Shown here: positions 53,755-63,969 of the stretch, one piece after another
Numbering within the stretch: the first letter of the stretch is position 1
Layout of the letters: the number at the start of each line of letters is the position of its first letter
From: Streptomyces sp. NBC_01549
GTDB taxonomy: Bacteria > Actinomycetota > Actinomycetes > Streptomycetales > Streptomycetaceae
Assembly (NCBI RefSeq): GCF_026339955.1
Contig: NZ_JAPEPW010000001.1
Location: 3,436,501 to 3,500,500, forward strand
Direction: 5' to 3'
Length of the DNA: 64,000 bases
The notes under the pieces: model-generated
What the model was told of the DNA's origin: nothing
What the model saw: the letters and a program-made list of their open reading frames with translations, nothing else
Database searches by the model: none
Translations under genes and position numbers: made by a program

Positions 53755-53781
53755 CTTGCACTCGGCAGGGGCGAGTGCTAA
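53755..53781. promoter_or_regulatory. CIRCE element 1 (HrcA operator)
   Basis: TTGCACTC-N9-GAGTGCTAA (CTTGCACTC at 53755-53763, GAGTGCTAA at 53773-53781) matches the HrcA consensus TTAGCACTC-N9-GAGTGCTAA with the left half degenerate at two positions. It is followed 9 bp later by a second element. Confidence 0.88.
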
Positions 53782-53790
53782 TCATTGGCG

Positions 53791-53817
53791 TTAGCACTCT
53801 GAAGGTGAGAGTGATAA
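53791..53817. promoter_or_regulatory. CIRCE element 2 (HrcA operator)
   Basis: TTAGCACTC (53791-53799), 9 nt, GAGTGATAA (53809-53817): left half perfect, right half one base off. HrcA bound here blocks groEL2 until heat shock. Confidence 0.92.
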
Positions 53818-55566
<1,749 letters not shown>

Positions 55567-55596
55567 TCGACCTCTGGTTGATCACTGTCCTACGTT

Positions 55597-55637
55597 CCGA
55601 GGGCGGTACCCCCACTCCCAGGGGGTGCCGCCCTCGG
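55597..55637 (+). terminator. terminator of groEL2
   Basis: CCGAGGGCGG (55597-55606) pairs with CCGCCCTCGG (55628-55637), with an inner TACCCCC/GGGGGTG pair. It starts 31 bp beyond the stop. Confidence 0.87.
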
Positions 55638-55866
55638 GCGTGCCCGGGGTCACACGCGGAGGCCAAGGGCCGTGGAATGCGGCGGCGGAGAGGGCGGTTG
55701 TGGCCCAGAGTGCGGTGAATACGCATGCGCACGCACACACATGCCCACTCCCCGCCGGCCGACCTGTCCGACCATCCGCATCGATCATCCGCATCGTTGT
55801 CCTTCGACCTCGATGCCTCCGACTTCGATGTCCTTCGTCCTTCGACCCCTCCGAGGAGCCCCCCAC

Positions 55867-56991
55867 GTGACGCTCGACGCCCCCGACTCCCGCGCGGCCG
55901 AGATCCTTTCCCGCCCCGTCTCGCTGAACGGCCTGACCGTCCCGAACCGGATCGTGATGGCACCGATGACCCGGCAGTTCTCCCCGGGCGGCGTCCCCGG
56001 TGAGGACGTGGCCCGGTACTACGCCCGCCGTGCCGCCGCGGGCGTGGGCCTCATCGTCACCGAGGGCACATACGTCGGCCACGACTCGGCCGGGGAGAGC
56101 GACCGCGTCCCGCGCTTCCACGGCTCGGAGCAGCTCGCGGGCTGGACGGAGGTCGCCGACGCGGTGCACGCGGCCGGCGGCGCGATCGTTCCGCAGCTGT
56201 GGCACATCGGCATGGTGCGCAGGGAAGGGCGGCCGCCGTACGCCGACGCCCCCGCGGTCGGCCCCTCGGGCATCCGTCTCAACGGCACCGAGGGCACCGG
56301 CAAGGCCATGACCCAGGCCGACCTGGACGAGGTCATCGTCGCGTTCGCCGAGGCCGCCGCCACCGCCGAGCGCATAGGCTTCGACGGCGTCGAACTGCAC
56401 GGCGCGCACGGATACCTGATCGACCAGTTCCTGTGGGCGGGCACCAACCGGCGTACGGACGCGTACGGCGGCGACCCCGTCGCCCGTACGAAGTTCGCGG
56501 CGGAGATCGTCGCCGCGGTGCGTGACTCGGTCTCGGCGGACTTCCCCGTCCTCTTCCGCTACTCGCAGTGGAAGTCGAACAACTACGACGCCCGGCTCGC
56601 CGAGACCCCTCAGGAGCTGGAGGCCATCCTGACCCCGCTCGCCGCCGCCGGCATCGACGCCTTCCACGCCTCCACCCGCCGCTACTGGCTCCCCGAGTTC
56701 GACGGCTCCGACCTGAACCTCGCGGGCTGGACCAAGAAGATCACCGGCAAGCCCACCATCACCGTCGGCTCGGTCGGCCTCCAGAGCGACTTCATCAAGG
56801 CCTTCGCGGGCGAGGGCTCCGCGGTGGCGTCCCTCGACAACCTCCTCGAGCGACTGGAGCGCGACGAGTTCGACCTCGTCGCCGTGGGCCGCGCTCTCCT
56901 CCAGGACCCGGAGTGGGCGGCGAAGGTACTGGACGGACGGTTCGAGGAGCTCGGGTCGTACGACCCGAAGGCGATGAGCACCCTCAGCTGA
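55867..56991 (+). CDS. Old Yellow Enzyme-type FMN-dependent ene-reductase
   Basis: 374 residues; GTG 55867. The TIM-barrel flavoenzyme has NRIVMAPMTRQFSPGG (FMN phosphate side), GLIVTEGTYVG, WHIGMVRREG, FDGVELHGAHGYLIDQFLWAGTNRRTDAYGGD (family signature) and LVAVGRALLQDPEWA. It reduces alpha,beta-unsaturated carbonyls with NAD(P)H. The catalytic HxxH (ELHGAHGY) has the usual substrate histidine. The upstream 300 bp carries short direct repeats (ATCCGCATCG twice, TCCTTCGACC twice) and the groEL2 terminator. Confidence 0.88.
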   Translation: MTLDAPDSRAAEILSRPVSLNGLTVPNRIVMAPMTRQFSPGGVPGEDVARYYARRAAAGVGLIVTEGTYVGHDSAGESDRVPRFHGSEQLAGWTEVADAVHAAGGAIVPQLWHIGMVRREGRPPYADAPAVGPSGIRLNGTEGTGKAMTQADLDEVIVAFAEAAATAERIGFDGVELHGAHGYLIDQFLWAGTNRRTDAYGGDPVARTKFAAEIVAAVRDSVSADFPVLFRYSQWKSNNYDARLAETPQELEAILTPLAAAGIDAFHASTRRYWLPEFDGSDLNLAGWTKKITGKPTITVGSVGLQSDFIKAFAGEGSAVASLDNLLERLERDEFDLVAVGRALLQDPEWAAKVLDGRFEELGSYDPKAMSTLS

Positions 56992-57023
56992 GCCTCGGGC
57001 CGACCTGTCCGAAATCACACCCA

Positions 57024-57058
57024 GGCGATCACCCTCCCCATCCCGGGGGGTGATCGCC
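57024..57058 (+). terminator. terminator between the ene-reductase and esterase genes
   Basis: GGCGATCACC (57024-57033) is complementary to GGTGATCGCC (57049-57058) with further C/G pairs inside. Confidence 0.8.
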
Positions 57059-57125
57059 AGGCTGTTTCGTAGCACGCTGTTCCCTCGAGGACCTGTTCCG
57101 TTCCACCCGTACCCAGGGAGCCGTC

Positions 57126-58697
57126 GTGACGTCAGCAGGAGCGAGCGTGGTGCGCACCCGTGCCGGTGCGGTGCGTGGTCGCCGGGAGGACGGGCTGGTG
57201 GTCTTCCGGGGCATTCCGTTCGCGGAACCGCCGGTGGGGGACGCGCGGTTCGCCGCCCCGCGCCCGGTGGCCGCCTGGGACGGCACCCGGGACGCGTTCG
57301 CCTTCGGCCCGCCGCCCCCGCAGGAGTCGGGCTTCCAGGGCCGTACCGGGGTGATCGACGGCCCCATGGGCGACGACTGGCTGACCGTCAACATCTGGAC
57401 GCCCGACCCGGACCCGGCCGCTCGCCGTCCGGTGATGGTCTGGATCTACGGCGGCGCCTACAAACTCGGCCACTCCGGCAGCCCCGGATACGACGCCCGC
57501 CGCATCGCCCGCGACGGCGACCTGATCGTCGTCACCCTCAACTACCGCCTCGGAGTGGAGGGTTTCGCCCGGATCGACGGGGCCCCCGCCAACCGAGGGC
57601 TGCTCGACCAGATCGCGGCCCTGGAATGGGTACGGGAGAACATCGCGGCCTTTGGCGGCGACCCCGGCCGAGTCACCGTCTTCGGCGAGTCCGCGGGCGC
57701 CGGGTCCATCGCCGCGCTGCTGGCCATGCCGAGCGCGGCCGGGCTGTTCGGGCGGGCGATCGCGCAGAGCGTGCCCGGCCCCTTCTTCTCCGACGAACTC
57801 GCCCGGGACATCGCCGCCGCCATCGCCGCCGAGGCGGGGTTGCGCCCGACGGCCGCCGACCTCTCGACGGTGGATCCCCGGCAACTGCCCGCCGCGGGCG
57901 AGACCTTGGGCGCCAAGATGCGGACGTTCGAGAACAGGTGGGGCACGGTCGCCCACACGCTGACCGCCTTCTCGCCCGTCGTCGACGGGGAACTGCTGCC
58001 GTCCGACCCCTGGCAGGCACTGGCGGCCGGCGCGGCGCGGGACGTGGAACTGATCGTCGGGCACACCCGGGACGAGTACCGGCTGTTCGCCGCGCTGGGC
58101 GGTGGACTCGGGACGATCACCGACGAGCAGGCGACGGCGGCACTGCGCACCTTCGGACCGGCAGCGGTACTCGGATCGCGGTCGGGGTCGGAGCCGGGGC
58201 CGGGCTCTGGGGCCGACGGCGAGCGGGCCTACCGCACCGCCTTCCCCGACGCCTCGCCCGAGGAGCTCCACGAGTGGGTGCACTCCGACGCGTTGTTCCG
58301 TATGCCCTCGCTGCGCCTGGCCGAGGCGCAGACAGCGGGCGGTGGCCGTGCGCACGTCTACGAGCTGGCCTGGGCCGCCCCCGCCTACGGCGGCGCGCTG
58401 GGTGCCTGTCACGGCCTGGACGTACCGCTGCTGTTCGGGACGTACGGGGCCGACCTCGGCCTGATGCTGTTCGCCGGGGTCGAGTCCTCCCTGGAGGCCG
58501 AGGCCCTGTCGTCCCGCTTCCGCACGGCCTGGACGGCGTTCGCCACGACGGGAGACCCGGGCTGGCCCGCGTACGACATCGAGCGGCGGCCGACCCAGGT
58601 CTTCGACACGGACTCCGCGGTCACCCCCTACCCGCACGAGACCTCACGCCGCCTCTGGGAGCACCACGCCTTCGGGGCGCTGCCGTTGATGGGCTGA
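57126..58697 (+). CDS. type-B carboxylesterase
   Basis: 523 residues; GTG 57126. Alpha/beta hydrolase of the cholinesterase type: FRGIPFAEPPVGDARF at the start, oxyanion GG in MVWIYGGAYKLGHSG (about 104-118), and nucleophile S189 in FGESAGAGS. The acid and His come later (GHTRDEYRL, LGACHGLDVPLLFGTYG). No signal peptide, so it is intracellular. A gap of about 130 bp separates it from the ene-reductase gene. Substrate unknown. Confidence 0.9.
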   Translation: MTSAGASVVRTRAGAVRGRREDGLVVFRGIPFAEPPVGDARFAAPRPVAAWDGTRDAFAFGPPPPQESGFQGRTGVIDGPMGDDWLTVNIWTPDPDPAARRPVMVWIYGGAYKLGHSGSPGYDARRIARDGDLIVVTLNYRLGVEGFARIDGAPANRGLLDQIAALEWVRENIAAFGGDPGRVTVFGESAGAGSIAALLAMPSAAGLFGRAIAQSVPGPFFSDELARDIAAAIAAEAGLRPTAADLSTVDPRQLPAAGETLGAKMRTFENRWGTVAHTLTAFSPVVDGELLPSDPWQALAAGAARDVELIVGHTRDEYRLFAALGGGLGTITDEQATAALRTFGPAAVLGSRSGSEPGPGSGADGERAYRTAFPDASPEELHEWVHSDALFRMPSLRLAEAQTAGGGRAHVYELAWAAPAYGGALGACHGLDVPLLFGTYGADLGLMLFAGVESSLEAEALSSRFRTAWTAFATTGDPGWPAYDIERRPTQVFDTDSAVTPYPHETSRRLWEHHAFGALPLMG

Positions 58698-58724
58698 GGG
58701 CGCTGCGGGGTTCTTTCCTGGAGG

Positions 58725-59399
58725 TCAGTCGGCGTAGTCCTTGAGCTTTTCGGTGTTCAGGGTGATGTTTACGGGGGCGGGGAGCTCGACGACGGCTCCG
58801 TACGGGTATGAGGGGCTCTGCTGGTACGCGCCGGTCTTGAGGTCGTTGTGCACGACGACGGTGTCGTTGTCCCGGTCGATGAGCAGGTACATCGGGATGC
58901 CTGCTTCCGCGTAGCCGCGGACCTTGTCGATGCGGTCGCGTCGGTCGGTGTCACGGTCGCGGGAGGTGACTTCGACGACCATGAGGACGCCCTCCGGAGT
59001 CGCCCAGTCGCCTTCCTGGGCGATGAAGTGATCGAGAGGCGCAAGTGCCGCGTCCGCACAGGCGTTGCCCTTGCGGTAGGCGCCGATCTTGAGGCCCTGT
59101 TCGGGGTACAGGCGGCACTCGGGGCGTTGCTGAAGGGCTTCAACCATGAGCCACATCACGATGGCCCTGTGGCGCTGGTCCGGCAACGGCTTGACCTCTA
59201 GCTTTCCGTCGATGAGTTCGAGCTTGATGCCCTCCGGGGCCTTGCGGGCGAGTTCCTCGAAGTCCTCGACCTCGATGTGGTCGCCCTTGACGTACAGCCG
59301 CCCATCGAGGAATTCGAGCTGCACGTTCGTCGGGGCCTTGCCGGCCAGCTCTTCGAAGTCCTCCTGGGACATCTGCGGGCGCCTGGTGCCAAAGGTCAT
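58725..59399 (-). CDS. Uma2-family PD-(D/E)XK nuclease-like protein with a duplicated N-terminal segment
   Basis: 224 residues; ATG 59399 with AAGGAGG 8 nt upstream. The restriction-endonuclease-like core has PDQRHRAIVMWLM, CADAALAPLDHF (Asp), VLMVVEVTSRDRDTDRRDRIDK (E and the catalytic region) and YLLIDRDNDTVVVH. The N-terminus carries two tandem copies of about 32 residues: EDFEELAGKAPTNVQLEF and EDFEELARKAPEGIKLEL. Uma2 genes are highly amplified in Streptomyces; function unproven, possibly transposon-related or nucleic-acid binding. Confidence 0.85.
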   Translation of the reverse strand: MTFGTRRPQMSQEDFEELAGKAPTNVQLEFLDGRLYVKGDHIEVEDFEELARKAPEGIKLELIDGKLEVKPLPDQRHRAIVMWLMVEALQQRPECRLYPEQGLKIGAYRKGNACADAALAPLDHFIAQEGDWATPEGVLMVVEVTSRDRDTDRRDRIDKVRGYAEAGIPMYLLIDRDNDTVVVHNDLKTGAYQQSPSYPYGAVVELPAPVNITLNTEKLKDYAD

Positions 59400-59461
59400 G
59401 GTGGGCTCGCCTCCTTCCCACCATGGTGCCCCGGCTGTGTGCTTCCGGACCGTTGGAGCGG

Positions 59462-60337
59462 TCATACGCGTGGCCTTTCGTGTCGGTCGACCATCGCCGC
59501 GCGGGCTGCGGCGGCGTGGGTATGGACTGCGGAGGACGTCAGCGGGATGGAGGCCCGTGGGGCGACCTCGCCCCGGCAGGGGCCGCAGGCGCCGCCCGGC
59601 AGGGCCTCCGGGCGGCCCGGGGCGCCGCACTTTGCGCACTCCAGTACGCGGAGGGGCGGGCGTGGGGTGTCTCGCACGGGTTCGGGCGGGAGCTTTGTCG
59701 TCAGGCGCTTGCGGAGGAGGGCGGCCGGGCTGTGGACGGGGATGGGGAGGCCTGCGGTCAGGGACTGGAGTACCTGGTCATCGGTGGCGCCCCTTGCGAA
59801 CCACTCCGTGAGCAGGGGCGCGAGTTCCGCGCAGTCCCTCTCGGAGAGGGAGAAGGCAGGAGTTGTGCGACCCAGCGCCGCCAGCAGGATGTAGGCGCGG
59901 GAGCGGGTGGGCCTGGGTGGGGGTTCCGGCGACTCCTGCGGTACGTCGCCCCGTGTGAACGCCGCCCACCAGTCGTCGTCCCGTGCCGTCCGGGTGAACC
60001 ACGTTCGGGTGATCCAGCGTTGACTTCCCGAGTCGGCCAGATGTTCGCGGCCCCGGCGTAAGTGGCCTGCCCTGGTGAGGTAGTTGAGGGCCGTACGCAG
60101 GGCGCACTGGCCGTACGGGAGCTCCTTGGCCAGCGTTTTCACGGAGATGTCGGCGCCGTTGGGGAGGCGGTCGATGTACGCGGCGATCGCTGCTTCGCAG
60201 GGCGGGAGGTGCGCGAAGTCGTTTTTGGTGCGGGGGAGTTGGTCCGGTGCGCTGCGTTTTCCGTAGCCCGGATTGGCCATCGGGTAGGGGAGGGCGTGCG
60301 CAGGGCGGGGTGTAGCACTAAAGTTGGCTTCAGCCAT
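59462..60337 (-). CDS. winged-helix DNA-binding protein with a Cys4 cluster
   Basis: 291 residues from ATG 60337; a TTG at 60370 would add 11 residues but falls in a hairpin. Residues about 45-110 look like a winged helix (AIAAYIDRLPNGADISVKTLAKELPYGQCALRTALNYLTRAGHL). The middle is Pro-rich. The C-terminus has CAKCGAPGR and GGACGPCRG, a likely zinc ribbon. I do not know its target. Its family is common in Streptomyces accessory regions. No close operon partner. Confidence 0.72.
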   Translation of the reverse strand: MAEANFSATPRPAHALPYPMANPGYGKRSAPDQLPRTKNDFAHLPPCEAAIAAYIDRLPNGADISVKTLAKELPYGQCALRTALNYLTRAGHLRRGREHLADSGSQRWITRTWFTRTARDDDWWAAFTRGDVPQESPEPPPRPTRSRAYILLAALGRTTPAFSLSERDCAELAPLLTEWFARGATDDQVLQSLTAGLPIPVHSPAALLRKRLTTKLPPEPVRDTPRPPLRVLECAKCGAPGRPEALPGGACGPCRGEVAPRASIPLTSSAVHTHAAAARAAMVDRHERPRV

Positions 60338-60369
60338 GGGATCGAGGCTCGATTCGATCTCGTAGGTCA

Positions 60370-60404
60370 AACCCCCGCAGGTGTTCCAGCACCTAGCGGG
60401 GGTT
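60370..60404. terminator. hairpin upstream of the winged-helix gene
   Basis: AACCCCCGC (60370-60378) pairs with GCGGGGGTT (60396-60404), with AGGTG/CACCT inside and GTTCGTTAT after it on the plus strand. It could be an unattached terminator or a leader structure of the minus-strand gene. Confidence 0.5.
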
Positions 60405-60560
60405 GTTCGTTATGCGGGCACGCTAAGCCCTTGTCACTGTCCGTGGCAAGTCGGTTGCGTCAAGTCAACTCGCGGGGTGGGAGGGCGGGTTGAGGCCCTC
60501 CTCCCGTTCCTTACAGAGAGGGCTCGGAGCTCGGCGCTTGAGCTCCGGGGTGTCTGCGAG

Positions 60561-60827
60561 TCAGTTGTGCTTGAGGTTTTCGACGAAGGCGGACCACGCC
60601 TCGGCCCGGAACGCGAGCTTCGGGCCGAGGGGGTTCTTTGAGTCGCGGACGGGGACCAGGGTCGGGTGACCGTCCGCGACTTCCAGGCAGTCGCCGCCGT
60701 CGCCGCCGCTGTACGTCGACTTGCGCCAGCGGGCGATCTCCAGGCGGTCGCCACCCTGGCCGCCGCTGTACGACGACTTGTGCCAGGTGGCTGTGCTCAG
60801 GTCGTACTCATGGGTGCTGTTCTCCAT
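60561..60827 (-). CDS. DUF397 protein with a doubled motif
   Basis: 88 residues. WHKSSYSGGQGGDRLEIA and WRKSTYSGGDGGDCLEVADG are two copies of the DUF397 start in tandem; the rest (VPVRDSKNPLGPKLAFRAEAWSAFVENLK) is normal DUF397. DUF397 genes follow XRE/DUF5753 regulators in Streptomyces, with the bldB/whiJ-like pairs involved in development; here the start lies 20 bp inside the regulator gene. Confidence 0.88.
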   Translation of the reverse strand: MENSTHEYDLSTATWHKSSYSGGQGGDRLEIARWRKSTYSGGDGGDCLEVADGHPTLVPVRDSKNPLGPKLAFRAEAWSAFVENLKHN

Positions 60828-61604
60828 GCTCGTAATCCTGCGCCACCGATTCGATCAGGGCCAGGGATTCCGGCGGAGACAGCGCCGCGGCCTGGAGGAG
60901 GTTGAACATCAGGGTGTGGCGGGTGACCGTCGCCGGGTCGTCCAGCAGCTTGCCCATGTCCGGTGCATCGACGAAGGAGAGCGGGGGCGCGTCCTCGAAC
61001 TCCATGAGTTTCAGGCAGCCGTGCATCGACGCGTGTGCCCCGGCCCTGAACGGCAGCACCTGCACGATGATCCGGTGCTGCCGGATCAGCGCGGCGATGT
61101 GCCGTAAGGCCTCCGCCATCGCCTCTGCGCCGCCCACCGCTCGGCGCAGTACCGCCTCGTCCAGAACCGCCCACAACAACGGCTTTGTTGGATCGTCGAG
61201 AGGTGGGCGCGCTCCAGCCGCGCTGCCACCAGCTCGTCGATGACGTCCTCCGTCGTGGTCGGGCGGTACGCGCGGAAGACGGCTCGCGCGTACGCCTCCG
61301 TCTGGAGCAACCCCGGGATCGGCAGCGTCGCGTACTGCCTGATCGCCGCCGCGATCGCCTCCGACTCCGCCGCCTCCGCGAAGTGATCCGGGTACTTGGA
61401 CTTGGCCAAGGCCATGCAGTTGCGCTCGAAGAAGCCGTTCGTGCCGAGGATGTCGTCTATCTGGCGGGCGTATTCGAGGTGCATGCGCCGCGTGCCGGCC
61501 TCCAGCTGGCCGATGAACGAGCCGCTGACGAAGAGGGGCTGGCCCAGCTCGTCCTGGCTGAGGCCGACTCTCTCGCGGGCGTGGCAGAGTTCGGCGCCCA
61601 TCAT
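60808..61604 (-). pseudogene. XRE-family regulator with DUF5753, frameshifted
   Basis: Two frames make one gene. The first, from ATG 61604, encodes the HTH (GAELCHARERVGLSQDELGQ, GSFIGQLEAGTRRMHLEY) and the beginning of DUF5753 (IPGLLQTEAYARAVF, DELVAARLERAHL). The second frame resumes LWAVLDEAVLRRAVGG to the stop at 60808. Inserting one base near 61200 restores LLDDPTKPLLWAVLDE, the expected family sequence, so a single C appears deleted. The coding look extends upstream to 61649 (PGPKDLDPSTSPRAM), but the codon there is ATA, preceded by GGGAG, rather than ATG. Together these suggest decay, or a sequencing error for the frameshift. Confidence 0.85.
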
Positions 61605-61764
61605 GGCGCGCGGGGAGGTGGACGGATCGAGATCCTTCGGACCTGGTATGGCAACTCCCTGTTACACAGGCGGGGTTGTTGGGCAGCCGTCTCTGGCCAG
61701 GTTAGAGGCGTGTCGGCCACTCTGTGTGGTGAACGCTGACACTCAGAGTGGAGGTTCGGGAGCC

Positions 61765-62091
61765 ATGGGAATGACGCCGAGTGAGCGGGTGGGGTCGACC
61801 GAGGAGGTGGTGGCGCGGTTGAAGGCGGCGCTGGAAGGTGTCGGGGTCGTGCTGCCGTCGTTGCGGGTCGATCCGGTGACCGGCGCGAGCGAGGAGCCCT
61901 TCGCCCTGGTCGCGTTGGGGCGGTGCAACGTGCGCACGGCGGTGCGGTTGGCCGAAGCGCTGCGTGCGTGCGGGGGCGGGCTGGAGCGGGACTGCCCGCC
62001 GGAGGCGCCGCCGGGTGAGGTGCTGCTGGCGCGGGTCAGGGAGGTCAACCAGGACGGGAAGTCGCACCGAGGGGTGCTGGGGCACGGCTGA
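61765..62091 (+). CDS. small hypothetical protein
   Basis: 108 residues; ATG 61765 with GGGAG and GGAGG just upstream. The sequence MGMTPSERVGSTEEVVARLKAALEGVGVVLPSLRVDP, then FALVALGRCNVRTAVRLAEALR, is soluble and helical. I do not recognise the family. It is divergent from the frameshifted XRE/DUF397 pair and might be part of that regulatory locus. Confidence 0.65.
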   Translation: MGMTPSERVGSTEEVVARLKAALEGVGVVLPSLRVDPVTGASEEPFALVALGRCNVRTAVRLAEALRACGGGLERDCPPEAPPGEVLLARVREVNQDGKSHRGVLGHG

Positions 62092-62155
62092 GAAGCGGCT
62101 GAGACCTGGAAACGGCCCTCCGTGACCGCCCGGCACCCGGCGCGCGAGATCGCGC

Positions 62156-62175
62156 CAAAATTGCTGACAATTTTG
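62156..62175. repeat. AT-rich inverted repeat in the 304-bp gap before the esterase gene
   Basis: CAAAATTG (62156-62163) and CAATTTTG (62168-62175) are perfect complements around CTGA. It stands out from the very GC-rich surroundings. The rest of 62092-62395 shows no gene; the region supplies the promoter of the next gene. Confidence 0.55.
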
Positions 62176-62395
62176 TGGGCGATTGGCTCGGTTTGCAGGT
62201 GGGCCGGGCAGGACGCCGGTGGTCGCGCCTGGTCAGGGCGGTGGCCGGTTCCCGGTGCTGTCACTGAAGACGCAAAGGAGGTCTTAAGAAACGGCTGTTG
62301 CACTTGGGGCCGTGCCCGCCTCCAACTGTGCGGGGGAAAAGGGTCGTTGTGCGAAGTCGTTTGAATGAACGAGCCGCGAAGACAGGAGACGTGAA

Positions 62396-63901
62396 GTGAA
62401 GCGTAGGGCAGTAGTCATGGGGCTCACCGCGGCCGCCGCGGTGCCGGCGGTCGGGTTCGCCTCCAGCGCGCGGGCGGCGAGCCGCACCTCCTCGACGTCG
62501 TCCTCGGCGTCCAAGGACTCCTCCCTGGTCTTCGACCCGGATGCCTACACGGAGCTGACCATCAGCGTCACGGACACCGCGGGCACCGCCCACGCGGTGG
62601 TTTACCACTTCTACAAAGTGGCCTCCTACGTGGCCAATCCAGTGAACGCCACCTACCAGACCCTGAACGTCAGCGTCCCCGTGAAGATCGACGGCACGGC
62701 CGTCGACGCCTCGGGCGCCCCCATCCTCTTCGCCAACCAGGTCGGCGGTTACATGCCGTCGTCCGTCGCGAACGCCACCGGAATCGGCGGAGCCATGGGC
62801 CCCGCTGGCACGCTCAGCCGCCAGCAACTGGCGCTCGCCGCCGGGTACGTCGTCGTGGAGCCGGGCGCGCGCGGGCGGTCGCTGGTCGACTCCAGCGGTA
62901 CGTACTACGGCACCGCCCCCGCCGCCATCGTCGACCTCAAGGCCGCGGTCCGGTATGTGAAGTTCAACAAGGGGCGCATCCCGGGCGACGTGAACCGGAT
63001 CGTCTCCACGGGGGTCAGTGCCGGCGGCGCCCTGTCCTCGCTGCTCGGCGCGTCCGGCGACAGCCCGCTCTACGACTCGTACCTGAGGGAGCTGGGCGCG
63101 GCCGACGCGAGCGATGCCATCTTCGCCACCGGCGCCTGGTGCCCGATCACCGACCTCGAACACGCCGACATGGCGTACGAGTGGAACTGGGGCGCCAACG
63201 CGCTGAGCAGCGGTTCGCTGGTCGACCAGACCGTCTCCAAGGAGCTGACCAGCGCGTACGGCGACTATCTCGCCTCCCTCAGACTGACGGCGAAGGACTT
63301 CGGCACCCTCACGGCGCGCAACCTCGACGAGTACCTGGTCAGGACCCACCTGGAGCCGTCGGCCGCCAAGTACCTCACGGCGCTGTCGGACACGGACCGC
63401 GCGACCTACCTGGCCGCGAACCCGTTCATCACGTGGTCCGGCGGCAGGGCGGCCTTCTCCTGGGCCGACTTCCTCACCCACGTGGGTGCCCGCAAGAAGG
63501 ACACCCCGGCGTTCGACGCCTTCGACCTGTCCGCCGGTGAGAACAACGAGTTCGGTACGGGGGCCACCGCGAACCGGCACTTCACGCTTTACAGCCTGCG
63601 CCACGAGCAGGGCGACAGCGCGCGCCTCGACAGCGACATCCCCGAGAAGCTCAACCTGATGAACCCGATGTACCACCTCGTGGACAAGGTCAACGGGAAC
63701 CGTTCGAAGCACTGGTGGATCCGCCTCGGCACCAAGGACAGCGACACCACGCTCACAGTCGCGAGCAACCTCGGCGCCCGTCTGAAGAGCCTGGGCGACG
63801 ACGTCAACACCTCGTACTACTGGGACGCCGGTCACGGCGCGGACCAGGACCCGGGCGACTTCATCAAGTGGATCGCCACGGTGTCGGGCTACAAAGGCTA
63901 G
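62396..63901 (+). CDS. secreted tannase/feruloyl-esterase-like alpha/beta hydrolase
   Basis: 501 residues; GTG 62396 with GGAG 7 nt upstream. A Sec signal with MKRR and SARA cleavage at about 27/28 exports it. The core is a tannase-like hydrolase: QQLALAAGYVVVEPGARGRS, VDLKAAVRYVKFNKGRIPGDVNRIVSTGVSAGGALSS with nucleophile S208, and later GAWCPITDLEHADMAYEW and a C-terminal His in YYWDAGHGADQDPGDF. Acid and His positions fit subtype-B tannases. It likely hydrolyses plant phenolic esters outside the cell. The gene is alone; a terminator follows. Confidence 0.85.
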   Translation: MKRRAVVMGLTAAAAVPAVGFASSARAASRTSSTSSSASKDSSLVFDPDAYTELTISVTDTAGTAHAVVYHFYKVASYVANPVNATYQTLNVSVPVKIDGTAVDASGAPILFANQVGGYMPSSVANATGIGGAMGPAGTLSRQQLALAAGYVVVEPGARGRSLVDSSGTYYGTAPAAIVDLKAAVRYVKFNKGRIPGDVNRIVSTGVSAGGALSSLLGASGDSPLYDSYLRELGAADASDAIFATGAWCPITDLEHADMAYEWNWGANALSSGSLVDQTVSKELTSAYGDYLASLRLTAKDFGTLTARNLDEYLVRTHLEPSAAKYLTALSDTDRATYLAANPFITWSGGRAAFSWADFLTHVGARKKDTPAFDAFDLSAGENNEFGTGATANRHFTLYSLRHEQGDSARLDSDIPEKLNLMNPMYHLVDKVNGNRSKHWWIRLGTKDSDTTLTVASNLGARLKSLGDDVNTSYYWDAGHGADQDPGDFIKWIATVSGYKG

Positions 63902-63933
63902 AGCGCCGAGCGCCTGGCACCCACAGGAGCACA

Positions 63934-63969
63934 ACGGCAAGGGGACCCGGGCGGCGGGCCCCTTGCCGT
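63934..63969 (+). terminator. terminator after the tannase-like gene
   Basis: ACGGCAAGGGG (63934-63944) pairs with CCCCTTGCCGT (63959-63969), with a GC-rich internal loop, 32 bp after the stop. Confidence 0.85.
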
